NCBI GenBank assembly: GCA_050944855.1
Contig: JBMNRU010000010.1
Coordinates: 24,364 to 88,363, forward strand
Length of the DNA: 64,000 nt
DNA from: Lactonifactor sp050944855
Lineage (GTDB): Bacteria; Bacillota; Clostridia; Lachnospirales; Lachnospiraceae
Reading direction: 5' to 3'
The notes beneath the pieces were generated by a model. That model searched no databases. It was not told the origin of the DNA and was given only the letters and a program-made list of their open reading frames with translations. Positions 7,586-16,206 of the stretch are shown piece after piece; positions within the stretch are counted from its first letter, which is position 1; the number at the start of each line of letters is the position of its first letter. The translations under genes and the position numbers were made by a program.

Positions 7586-10500
7586 CTATAACACTGGACT
7601 GATAGTAAACGCCGCCCGCCATTCCTGATCCGACGGAATTCTATACTCTTCATGTACCGGTGCACCCCAGCTGTCATCACCGCCAACTCCCATCTGACAG
7701 GCCAGCAGTCGAATCCAGGTATACTGTATTTCCGGCAAATCTTCCAAATGTGACGCCGTTTCCAGTTCATACGCACTGTAGGGCAGCACGCTGCTCTCAA
7801 GCGGTGTTCCTTCCGCTGCAAAACAAAGTCCTTTTCCTGCAGAATCAATAACCTTCACCCAGCGTACTCCTGTACGATTCCCACATTCCTGGGGAATTAC
7901 ATAACGGGATACATTGTCCCGGGCAGTCGTTGCAAAAATCCCCAACCTGGCACCCTGACAGCGATCTATATAGTTCTCTTCCGGACCATATCCGTAATAG
8001 GAAACCTGATGCAGCGCTTCCTTCACCTTCATCTCCATGCCAAATGCCGGAAGTTCCGGAAGTCCTTTTTTTCCATGATAAATAGCCTGTACATGAATGA
8101 TACCATCACATCCCACCTGATAAATCACTTCACACTCTGTCTGTGGCTGAGTGGGCAATAGATAGACAAACCGTACCTGTATGCCGCCTTCCCATTCTTT
8201 AACCTGCGTTTCTTTTAACTTCTGAAACAATCCCGCTGTCAGCCACTGTGCCTTGTCAAAACCATGACTGCAGCCTCTGTCATTATCTGTACAGGCTCTC
8301 CAAAAGGTAAGTTTCGGAGTTCTGGTCACATACTCTCTCCCATCATAACACAAAGAAGCCATGCCGCCTTCTGCCTTTGAAAACATGACAGAAAAATGCT
8401 CTCCCCGGACACCAATATTCACATCTCCATGTACGATCTGCAGCTTTCCTGATGCGGCCGGCTTTTCTTTCTCTATCCGCTTCCAGACCATCTGACCAAA
8501 ACAGAGCACATAACCTGCCTCTGCCCACAATTCATCCTTTGCAAGCTCCATATCCGCCTCAATCACATATTCTCCCGGATCGGTACAGGACGGAAGCTTC
8601 CATTCCTGATATCCTTCCATACCAGGCGCTACATTTTTACAAAAAACATCCTGAAACACACAATTGCCGTCTCTCAGCACCCGATATACAAACCGATATT
8701 TATCAGTAGAAAGAAAATTGTTCTTATTTACAATACGAACTCCCTTTTCCTCCGGATATAGCTTAACATTGGCATACAGCTGCTTTACTTCCTGTGCCTT
8801 TGGGGAGGGCTGCCTGTCTGCATACACAATACCATTGGTACAAAATTCATAATCCGTAGGCCTGTCATCAAAATCACCGCCGTAGGCAAACACTTCTTTT
8901 CCCTTTTCATTTACACGAAGTATAGACTGATCCATATAATCCCAGATAAATCCGCCCTGATACTTCTCATATTGATCTTCCAATGCAGTATACAGACTAA
9001 GACCGCCGCAGGAATTGCCCATAGCATGCGTATATTCACAATTTATATACGGTTTTTCGGGAATGCTCTGCAAATACGCTTCCACCTCTTCCGGTTTGGC
9101 ATACATGCGGCTTTCCATATCGCTGATCGCATCGTACTTCCGGTTCCAAAAGACTCCCTCATAATGTACCAGACGAGTATCATCCTGGTCATGGAAAAAC
9201 CGGGATATAGCCTGAATACCAGTCCCTGCATACGATTCATTGCCGCAGGACCAGATCAGCACAGACGGATGATTTTTATCTCTCTCAAACATAGAACGGG
9301 CACGATCCACAACCGCTGCCTCCCACTGGGGCAAATCTCCCGGTATATTCCAGGATGGTTCCGGCACAGACAGCTTCTGCCAGGAGCCGTGTGTTTCCAG
9401 ATTTGCCTCATCTATCAAATAAATCCCATAACGGTCACACAATTCATACCAAAGATTTTGATTGGGGTAATGGGAAGTACGAACGGCGTTGATGTTATGC
9501 TGTTTCATAAACCGAATATCCTGATACATCTCCTCTTTTGTAATAGCACGTCCTTTTTTCATATGGAATTCATGACGATTTACGCCTTTGAATACGATAC
9601 GTTTCCCATTGATGCACATGATACCATTCTTCATCTCAAAACGGCGGAATCCCACATTTTCCTGCACCACTTCCACCAGTTGCCGGTTCTTGTCCCATAA
9701 ATAAATCTGCAGCCGGTACAAGTAAGGGATCTCGGCACTCCATACCTGCACTTTCCCCACCAGAGCAGCAAAATGACACCTGCCTTCTGCAGGAAATTCT
9801 TTTCTTAGAATCCTTTTGCCTGCCTCGTCCAGAAGAATCACCTCTGCGGTACCATCCATATCTCCCAAGACATCCAACGTAACATCTAATATGCCCTGCC
9901 TGTAAGTGTCATCCAGCCTTCCTTTTATAAACAGATCCCGGATATGCGTCTTTGGCACTGCATACAGGTACACTTCTCTAAAAATGCCGGAAAAACGCCA
10001 AAAATCCTGGTCTTCCAACCAACAGCCAGTGCTTCTCTTATATACTTCCACAGCCAGTTTATTTTCACCCGGCTGCAGATATCCTGTTATTTCAAAATCA
10101 GAAGGAGTAAAGCTATCCTCACCATAGCCCACAAACGCACCATTGACCCATACATAAAACGCGGTTTCTACACCCTGAAAAGAGAGGAACACCCGCTTGT
10201 CCTCCCATCCCGGCTTTACCGTAAAATACTTCACATAACTGCCGACAGGATTATCGGTTCTTGAAATCACCGGAGGACGCAGCTCTTCCCTTCCATCCCA
10301 GGGATACATCGTATTCACGTACTGACATCGATCATACCCCTGAATCTGTATATGCCCCGGAACCTGAATCGGAGCAAATGCACTGCAGTCATATTCCGGT
10401 TTATAAAAATCACGAATACGGGCATCCGGATTCGGTGCATAAGAAAATCCCCAAATACCGTTCAGGCTCTGCTTCAAAGGCATATTCTCTCCCAGCTCCA

Positions 10501-10609
10501 ATTCTTCCGCTCTTTCATAAAAATGGTGACTGGAATGTGCTGCCTCCCGATTCACCTGAAAAATTTGGGGATCCTCCAGCCAATCCAAAGTTGGTACCAT
10601 CGTCTTCAT
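7586..10609 (-). CDS. lacZ: Beta-galactosidase, glycoside hydrolase family 2 (LacZ type)
   Basis: 1007 aa from the ATG at 10609, which has AAAGGA upstream and begins just after the phosphoesterase stop; the frame extends to 10660 but that start lacks a ribosome site and overlaps the neighbour. Domain order is GH2 sugar-binding jelly roll, immunoglobulin-like, TIM barrel, then the LacZ beta-sandwich domain 5. Acid/base is E458 in WSCGNES and the nucleophile is E525 in CEYTHAMGN. FKGVNRHEFH, the GH2 signature, is present. No signal peptide, so it splits imported lactose or galactosides in the cytosol. No lac permease or regulator is adjacent. Confidence 0.95.
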   Translation of the reverse strand: MKTMVPTLDWLEDPQIFQVNREAAHSSHHFYERAEELELGENMPLKQSLNGIWGFSYAPNPDARIRDFYKPEYDCSAFAPIQVPGHIQIQGYDRCQYVNTMYPWDGREELRPPVISRTDNPVGSYVKYFTVKPGWEDKRVFLSFQGVETAFYVWVNGAFVGYGEDSFTPSDFEITGYLQPGENKLAVEVYKRSTGCWLEDQDFWRFSGIFREVYLYAVPKTHIRDLFIKGRLDDTYRQGILDVTLDVLGDMDGTAEVILLDEAGKRILRKEFPAEGRCHFAALVGKVQVWSAEIPYLYRLQIYLWDKNRQLVEVVQENVGFRRFEMKNGIMCINGKRIVFKGVNRHEFHMKKGRAITKEEMYQDIRFMKQHNINAVRTSHYPNQNLWYELCDRYGIYLIDEANLETHGSWQKLSVPEPSWNIPGDLPQWEAAVVDRARSMFERDKNHPSVLIWSCGNESYAGTGIQAISRFFHDQDDTRLVHYEGVFWNRKYDAISDMESRMYAKPEEVEAYLQSIPEKPYINCEYTHAMGNSCGGLSLYTALEDQYEKYQGGFIWDYMDQSILRVNEKGKEVFAYGGDFDDRPTDYEFCTNGIVYADRQPSPKAQEVKQLYANVKLYPEEKGVRIVNKNNFLSTDKYRFVYRVLRDGNCVFQDVFCKNVAPGMEGYQEWKLPSCTDPGEYVIEADMELAKDELWAEAGYVLCFGQMVWKRIEKEKPAASGKLQIVHGDVNIGVRGEHFSVMFSKAEGGMASLCYDGREYVTRTPKLTFWRACTDNDRGCSHGFDKAQWLTAGLFQKLKETQVKEWEGGIQVRFVYLLPTQPQTECEVIYQVGCDGIIHVQAIYHGKKGLPELPAFGMEMKVKEALHQVSYYGYGPEENYIDRCQGARLGIFATTARDNVSRYVIPQECGNRTGVRWVKVIDSAGKGLCFAAEGTPLESSVLPYSAYELETASHLEDLPEIQYTWIRLLACQMGVGGDDSWGAPVHEEYRIPSDQEWRAAFTISPVL

Positions 10610-10613
10610 AATA

Positions 10614-11219
10614 TCATCTATCCTTTTTTTCATATTCAATCTCACAATACTCATAAGCATTGATCACAACCGTATCTTCAAATTTTGATTTCTGAGGAAT
10701 CCGTATTCCATAATTCCTGTGAATATGGCCATGGAGAAAATATTTAGGCTGATATTTTTTTAATAATGTGCAAAAACACTCAAATCCTCTGTGACTCAAA
10801 TAATCAAAATCATTATGGTTTCTCGCCGGCGCATGCGCCACCAGAATATCAAAACCTTTATGCTGCCAGATTTTAGGCATAAGCTTCCAGATACGCCTTT
10901 TCATCTGTCTCTCTGTATACATATTCCGTCCATCTTTATAACGGTAAGATCCTCCAAGACCTAAAATCCTTATTCCCTGATATACCACCAGATCCCCGTC
11001 AATACATTCACAGCCTTCCGGCGGATTATCCGCAAAACTGTCATCATGATTTCCATGTACGTAAAAAACCGGACATCTGGCCATGGTTACAAAAAATTCC
11101 AGATAATATTTCGGCAGATCTCCACAGGCTATAATCAAATCGTATTCCCGCAGACATCCCGGACGATAATAGTCATACAATTTTTTTGCTCTTACATCAG
11201 ACAGCGCCAGTATTTTCAT
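10614..11219 (-). CDS. Calcineurin-like metallophosphoesterase
   Basis: 201 aa with motifs in order: LSDV near the N-terminus, CGDLP, GNHDD, AHAPARN and GHIHRNYG. The first motif normally reads D-x-H; here the His is Arg (SDVRA), so one metal ligand is altered. Small cytosolic members hydrolyse phosphoesters of nucleotides or phosphoproteins; no substrate can be read. It lies 4 bp before lacZ and probably shares its transcript. The promoter faces the divergent BMP-fusion gene across a 104-bp gap with a palindrome. Confidence 0.85.
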   Translation of the reverse strand: MKILALSDVRAKKLYDYYRPGCLREYDLIIACGDLPKYYLEFFVTMARCPVFYVHGNHDDSFADNPPEGCECIDGDLVVYQGIRILGLGGSYRYKDGRNMYTERQMKRRIWKLMPKIWQHKGFDILVAHAPARNHNDFDYLSHRGFECFCTLLKKYQPKYFLHGHIHRNYGIRIPQKSKFEDTVVINAYEYCEIEYEKKDR

Positions 11220-11271
11220 GTTTTATCTCACCAACAATATGTTCTTATTTGCAAACAAATTCACGTTATAG

Positions 11272-11285
11272 TATAGTATACTATA
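11272..11285. promoter_or_regulatory. 14-bp perfect palindrome in a divergent promoter region
   Basis: TATAGTATACTATA is a perfect palindrome midway between the divergent phosphoesterase and BMP-fusion genes. It could be overlapping -10 elements or an operator for a dimeric regulator. Confidence 0.4.
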
Positions 11286-11323
11286 AATATTGATTCACTT
11301 ACAAGTTATGAAGGAGGGAATTT

Positions 11324-13183
11324 ATGTCCAATTTCATTGCAGAAGCCACTGTCGATTACGAAAACGCATACCGTCTTGGAAAGAGAAGCGGAGGACATTT
11401 AAAATATTTAGACGAGGTTTTAAAAGAGAATCATATCCGTGTCCCTAAAGAAATTTCCCTGGGATTGGTAGAAATCCCCATGGAACAGATTGTGGGAACC
11501 AAAACCGAAGGAAGAGCTACCGCTTTTGCCCAAAACTTTTATCCCATATTGGAACCAAAAACAGAATTTTCCAACAAGTGGATCTCCCTTTGTGCCTCCC
11601 ATCTGGACGAAGGAATACAAGAGCCCATCCACGCCTATGAATTCATGAATGAATTTTACGTGGTAGAAGGCAACAAACGCGTCAGTGTTTTAAAATATTT
11701 TGACGCTCCTTCCATCAGCGCTTATGTCATACGCATTGTACCTCCCTATAAAGATGATAAAGAAACCAGAATATACTATGAATTCATGAAATTCTACAGT
11801 CTTTCTTCTATATACTATATTCATTTTACAAAGGAAGGCAGTTATGATAAATTACAAAAACTTGTAGGCAAACATCCGGTAGAGTCCTGGAGCATAGACG
11901 AACAGCGTCAATTCAGCTCTCTTTACTATCATTTTCTGGATACATACCAGAAAATGGATATCGACAAACTGTCCATTTCCCCCGGTGATGCCTTCCTCTC
12001 CTTTATCAACCTATACGATTACCAGACCTTGATCAAAGAGGATTACAGTGAGATCACCAAAAAGCTGGAACAAATGGAAGATGAGTTCAAGCTGCTGGAT
12101 TCTGAAGACTCCATTCAGCTACATATGGATCCTGCCGATTCGAAAAAGAAAAATCTGCTTAAACGGCTGCTTCCAACCGGAGTATCACATCTTAAAGTAG
12201 GTTTTATCCACAAAAAATCTTCTGAAACCTCCGGCTGGACTTACGCCCACGAACTGGGCCGAACACATTTGGAAAATAAGTTTCCCAATCAGGTTACCAC
12301 TACCTTTTACAATGGAGCTACAAAAGAAAATGCAGCCCAGCTTCTGGAACAGGCCATTGCAGACGGCAATCAGCTGATTTTTACTACTTCTCCGTATTTG
12401 TCAAAGGAAAGCTTAAAAGCGGCTCTGGAACACCCGGATGTGAAAATCCTGAACTGTTCTCTCAACAATTCCCATAAGTCCATGCGAACTTATTGTCTGA
12501 GAATATATGAAGTTAAATTTATACTGGGTGCTATTGCCGCCTCTATATCGCCCAATGGAAAACTGGGTTACGTTACCGGTTATCCGCTCTATGGAACAGA
12601 AATCATCAACGCCTTTGCACTAGGTGCAAAAATGGTAAATCCAAGGGCAAAAGTATACTTGCCGGGAGACAAGATACTGGCAGAAGATAAGGATTATTTT
12701 GCAAAAAATAATATTTCCATTATCTGCGGAAAAGATATGACTGCGGCAGGTCTTTTCGATCCTCGTTTCGGTCTTTATGAGCAGCGGCAGGATACCTTAT
12801 TTCACATTGCCATGCCGATATGGAACTGGGGCAGATTTTATGAAAAAATGATCCGAAATATTATGGAAGGAAACTGGAATCTGGATGATACTTCCACAGA
12901 GACTACCGGTTTAAGTTATTGGTGGGGACTCTCTGCAGGAGTTGTGGATATCGTTCTCTCCCGCCATCTGCCCAGCGGTACCCTAAAGCTGGCCAATCTC
13001 TTGAAAGAAAATATTGCTCATTATGGTTTTTCTCCATTTTCGGGAATTTTGTATTCACAGGATGGTCTGGTGCAGCCTGATCCCAATTACACACTGACGC
13101 CAAAAGAAATTCTTTCCATGAACTGGCTGTCAGACAACGTAGTCGGAACTATTTGCAAAACAGAAGACGAAATTATTGTTTGA
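11324..13183 (+). CDS. Cytosolic fusion of a ParB-like N-terminal region and a BMP-type ligand-binding domain
   Basis: 619 aa with a strong GAAGGAGG. Residues about 40-140 contain IPMEQIVGT and EFYVVEGNKRVSVLKYF (about 109-126), the pattern of ParB/Srx-like domains. Residues about 290-600 match the basic membrane protein (BMP/Med) periplasmic-binding fold: LKVGFIHKK, then GKLGYVTGYPLYGTEIINAFALG. BMP proteins normally are nucleoside-binding lipoproteins, but there is no signal peptide or lipobox here and no ABC transporter nearby. The product is probably a cytosolic nucleoside/purine sensor. NCBI-style naming would be BMP family protein. It is divergent from lacZ's unit. Confidence 0.8.
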   Translation: MSNFIAEATVDYENAYRLGKRSGGHLKYLDEVLKENHIRVPKEISLGLVEIPMEQIVGTKTEGRATAFAQNFYPILEPKTEFSNKWISLCASHLDEGIQEPIHAYEFMNEFYVVEGNKRVSVLKYFDAPSISAYVIRIVPPYKDDKETRIYYEFMKFYSLSSIYYIHFTKEGSYDKLQKLVGKHPVESWSIDEQRQFSSLYYHFLDTYQKMDIDKLSISPGDAFLSFINLYDYQTLIKEDYSEITKKLEQMEDEFKLLDSEDSIQLHMDPADSKKKNLLKRLLPTGVSHLKVGFIHKKSSETSGWTYAHELGRTHLENKFPNQVTTTFYNGATKENAAQLLEQAIADGNQLIFTTSPYLSKESLKAALEHPDVKILNCSLNNSHKSMRTYCLRIYEVKFILGAIAASISPNGKLGYVTGYPLYGTEIINAFALGAKMVNPRAKVYLPGDKILAEDKDYFAKNNISIICGKDMTAAGLFDPRFGLYEQRQDTLFHIAMPIWNWGRFYEKMIRNIMEGNWNLDDTSTETTGLSYWWGLSAGVVDIVLSRHLPSGTLKLANLLKENIAHYGFSPFSGILYSQDGLVQPDPNYTLTPKEILSMNWLSDNVVGTICKTEDEIIV

Positions 13184-13343
13184 TATACCGGCTTCCCGCC
13201 ACTATCATACGCATCTTCAGAGCAGGCCGCTGCCATCTGTCTAATGGGCGCCTCTCACTTAGACTATAAACCTTTGTAGCTACATAGCTGCTTTATAATA
13301 TTTCACATGCTTCGTAAGTCAACTGGGCTTGTTCGACCTATAT

Positions 13344-13375
13344 CACAAGGGAGTGCCATACCGCACTCCCTTGTG
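13344..13375. terminator. Perfect 13-bp hairpin after the BMP-fusion gene
   Basis: CACAAGGGAGTGC and GCACTCCCTTGTG form a perfect stem around a 6-nt loop, about 160 bp past the stop. Only a weak T-rich tail (TTGATT) follows, so termination is likely but not certain. Confidence 0.6.
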
Positions 13376-13692
13376 TTGATTACGTTACATAAACAAAACA
13401 AATATTCTATTAGTATTCTATTAATTATTAGTATATAATTACTGACATAAAGTGAAAAAAGTCAAAAGTTGGTTTAAAAGAGCCTTAAAATAAGAAATAT
13501 TATTAATTATTTTAATTTATTACGGATTTTGCGTAACATTTGGACGTTTTATTTCGGATAATTATAGGAAACTATTGGTAATAGTCACAGCATTACGTAT
13601 TTCATGAGTAAGCTTTGAGAGAATAGTAATGGAAGCGTCTATACCACAACTGACCGAAAAACATACCAAAGATAAAAGTAGGAGGTCATCAA
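13376..13692. other. AT-rich intergenic region before the HIT-like gene
   Basis: About 315 bp with no convincing coding. It is clearly more AT-rich than the flanks on the left, consistent with acquired DNA; it must hold the promoter of the HIT-like/sigma unit, but I see no strong -35/-10 pair. Confidence 0.5.
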
Positions 13693-13986
13693 ATGACGAA
13701 ATGTATTTTTTACAAGATTACAAATGGGGAAATCCCGACAACAACCATTTATGAAAATGAGGGATTCCAAATAACGTCCAATAAAAAATATTGCCCGCTT
13801 CTTCCAAAATCACATTATGCAGATCTCAATAAATTATCCAAAAAGATGACACAAACAGCGGCGGTGCTGACGAAAAAAATTATAATGATTTCATACTATA
13901 AAGGCAATCATACAGTAGTGGAATGGACTCCTGGAACGTTGTCTGAGGAAAATAAAGGAAAGATTATCTCCAAATTTTATGCGTAA
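13693..13986 (+). CDS. Degenerate HIT-like small protein (97 aa)
   Basis: The opening CIFYKITNGEIPTTTIYE and LLPKSHYADLNKL closely follow histidine-triad (HIT) hydrolases (CIFCKIxNGEIP and IPKxHxxxLxxL), but the central part is shortened and no HxHxH active site remains; the expected position reads GNHTVVEWTPG. It has a good ribosome site (TAGGAGG) and lies 26 bp before the sigma-factor gene, so it is probably translated. Either a decayed HIT gene or a repurposed small partner of the sigma factor; catalytic activity is unlikely. Confidence 0.55.
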   Translation: MTKCIFYKITNGEIPTTTIYENEGFQITSNKKYCPLLPKSHYADLNKLSKKMTQTAAVLTKKIIMISYYKGNHTVVEWTPGTLSEENKGKIISKFYA

Positions 13987-14012
13987 GGTCAATAGAGGAG
14001 GGGACCTGAAAC

Positions 14013-14546
14013 ATGAACAGAAATACAAAAGAGAACCATTTTAAAGAAGTTTATGAAAAATACTGCAATCTGGTAATGAAAATTGCTAATACTATTGTAC
14101 ATGATTATGTTTTGGCTCAGGATATCTGTCAGGATGTATTTGTGAGATATTGCGAGAAAGGTATGAATATTGAAGAGGATTTTCTGAGAGCCTGGTTTAT
14201 CATGAACACGAAACGTAAAGCCATTGACTATTTAAAAAAATCTTATCAGAAGCATGAGATGGTAGATATATTCGACCCGTATAAAACGGATAAAACAGAG
14301 ACCAGCGGGGCAGACGATTTGATTAACAATATCATTCTGAAAGATATGACGTGCCGGTTCTTGTATGACTTAGAAAAGCACAATGAGGATTGGTACAAGA
14401 TTGTTGTCGGAGTTTTAATCGAAAACAAATCTGAAAAAGAAGTGGCCCGGGAACTGCACATGTCACCAGGAAATTTGCGTGCAAAGCTCTATAGAGCGAA
14501 AGTTTGGATTCGTGAAAATTACAAAGATGAGTATGAAGACCTGTAA
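14013..14546 (+). CDS. RNA polymerase sigma factor, ECF-like sigma-70 family
   Basis: 177 aa. Region 2 spans about residues 10-75 (YEKYCNLVMKIANTI, VLAQDICQDVFVRYCE, AWFIMNTKRKAIDYLKK) and region 4 about 115-170 (SEKEVARELHMSPGNLRAKLYRAK helix-turn-helix). This two-domain build is that of ECF sigma factors. No anti-sigma gene follows; the small HIT-like gene just upstream is the only operon partner. GAGGAGG precedes the ATG. The unit is AT-rich and lies near a transposase gene, so it may be acquired. Confidence 0.88.
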   Translation: MNRNTKENHFKEVYEKYCNLVMKIANTIVHDYVLAQDICQDVFVRYCEKGMNIEEDFLRAWFIMNTKRKAIDYLKKSYQKHEMVDIFDPYKTDKTETSGADDLINNIILKDMTCRFLYDLEKHNEDWYKIVVGVLIENKSEKEVARELHMSPGNLRAKLYRAKVWIRENYKDEYEDL

Positions 14547-14616
14547 AAATAGAAGTAAATAATTATGATGTATCTTTTCTATTGAATATTTGAGGCTGCA
14601 AAGAAAAGATACGACT

Positions 14617-14648
14617 GGGTGAAAGGCTTAAAAATGAGCTTTCCACCC
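14617..14648 (+). terminator. Terminator of the sigma-factor unit
   Basis: GGGTG and AAGGCT pair with AGCTTT and CACCC around a short A-rich loop, followed by TTGTTTTATAT. Confidence 0.7.
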
Positions 14649-14710
14649 TTGTTTTATATATGCCGTCTGACGGATGACATGTCAATAACAGGAAGTCTTC
14701 CCCTGAAGAC

Positions 14711-14752
14711 GAAAATTGCCCCCGTTCATCTTTAAAGAAGAAGGGGGCTTTT
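14711..14752. terminator. Terminator of the permease unit
   Basis: GCCCCC (14718-14723) pairs with GGGGGC (14743-14748), with the loop side extended by GTTCATC/AAGAAG. T-rich runs occur on both strands (AATTTTCG on minus, TTTTC on plus). Confidence 0.65.
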
Positions 14753-14762
14753 CACAGACAAA

Positions 14763-16139
14763 TTAATTTTCCAAACCGCTGGTATATTCTTCAGAATCTG
14801 TCAATTCATAGCTGACTTCCATATTAACCTTACTGCTGTTGGCTCTTACTGATCCGTAGATGAAGGAGGCAATAACAACCAGAATGTTAAGAGTAAGCAG
14901 AACCGGAGGTAGATCAAGGAAGGATGTGGCACCACTGTAAAGAATCGTTGCCATACTTAACAGACCGAGAATGATAAATACAGGTGTGTTAAGGTGAAAC
15001 TTAGATTTCTTCCACGAATCAGGCAGAACCTTAGGCAGCCTGAAGAAGCACAGCAGAACCATGAATTTCGTAACCGCACCGATACCAATATTTACGTCAG
15101 CGATTGTATTAACATCAAGATTGAATAGAATCGGCAATGTACAGCAAACCCAGTAGTAACCCAGCCAGAACAAAGGAGTACGATATTTGGGATGCAGCTT
15201 TGCCCAGGATTTCGGGAACCAGCCATCGTTACAGGACTGAATCATAGGAATCGCAAAGGTAGCAATATCTGCGTTCAAAGTAGTAAGTAAAGCCATCCAT
15301 GCACCACCGATCATGAAGAAGTAGTACAAAGGACGTGAGAAGATGACATCGGCAACAGTAGATAAAGGCTGTCCGGCAACATCAGCAACCGGCAGAACGC
15401 CTGCGGCAACGATAGACATCAAACCGTAGAAGATAGCTACACCAATCGTAGATACCAGCATGGCTCGAGGGATATCTCTTGCCGGGTCTTTAGCCTCCGG
15501 GCTGAAAGAAGACAGATACTGAGCACCATCACAGGTAAAACTCATAAGAATACTGGCTTTTAAAAGTCCGGGAATACCGCCTGTCATCCAACTTTGAGGA
15601 TCGAAGTAATTTCCCTCCAAATGGGTAAAACCAATGATCGTAAACAGTGTCAGGGCAATAGCCAGAACAAAAACTGTCAGGTTCTGCACTTTTGCAAATA
15701 CGTTAACACCAAAGTAGTTAACTACGATCAAGATAGTTACGATACCGATAGCGATTACCTTTCTAGGTAAAAATGGTAGGAACGGCATAGCATAGTCAGC
15801 AAATGACAAGCAGTATAGTGCACAGGTAATACTGGTCAGGAAACAGATCAGAGAATAAGCACCCGCCCATTTCTTACCAAGCATGGTACCGATTATGGAG
15901 TACACGCCGCCTCGGAATCGAGCTACGGAGTTGATGAAGATCAAGGGCAGTCTCATACATAACATGAAGATAGCACCCAGGAAAATAGCGATGGGAACAG
16001 AACGTCCTGTGTCTGCAATAGCCCATCCTGTCAGGGACATAATACCGGAACCAACAATGGAACCGACACCAGCCAGTACCAAGTCTTTAAACGTTAGTAC
16101 TCGTTTCAAATCTTTTGATGATGTTAATTGTTCGGACAT
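14763..16139 (-). CDS. APC-superfamily amino acid permease
   Basis: 458 aa, about 12 hydrophobic segments. The N-terminus LVLAGVGSIVGSGIMSLTGW is the APC substrate-binding TM1 with its unwound G-S-G, and the SFTCDGAQYLSSFSPEAKDPARDIPRA stretch is the conserved TM6/loop. It would import amino acids or related amines across the cytoplasmic membrane. It follows an M20 amidohydrolase gene by 67 bp on the same strand, so the substrate may be an acylated amino acid or dipeptide cleaved by that enzyme (inference). GGAGG precedes the ATG. Confidence 0.88.
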   Translation of the reverse strand: MSEQLTSSKDLKRVLTFKDLVLAGVGSIVGSGIMSLTGWAIADTGRSVPIAIFLGAIFMLCMRLPLIFINSVARFRGGVYSIIGTMLGKKWAGAYSLICFLTSITCALYCLSFADYAMPFLPFLPRKVIAIGIVTILIVVNYFGVNVFAKVQNLTVFVLAIALTLFTIIGFTHLEGNYFDPQSWMTGGIPGLLKASILMSFTCDGAQYLSSFSPEAKDPARDIPRAMLVSTIGVAIFYGLMSIVAAGVLPVADVAGQPLSTVADVIFSRPLYYFFMIGGAWMALLTTLNADIATFAIPMIQSCNDGWFPKSWAKLHPKYRTPLFWLGYYWVCCTLPILFNLDVNTIADVNIGIGAVTKFMVLLCFFRLPKVLPDSWKKSKFHLNTPVFIILGLLSMATILYSGATSFLDLPPVLLTLNILVVIASFIYGSVRANSSKVNMEVSYELTDSEEYTSGLEN

Positions 16140-16206
16140 TTTATTGTCCTCCTTCCCTTATATGTATAATATGTGTCTAATGGAGACGAATAATCTTTAT
16201 CCGTTT

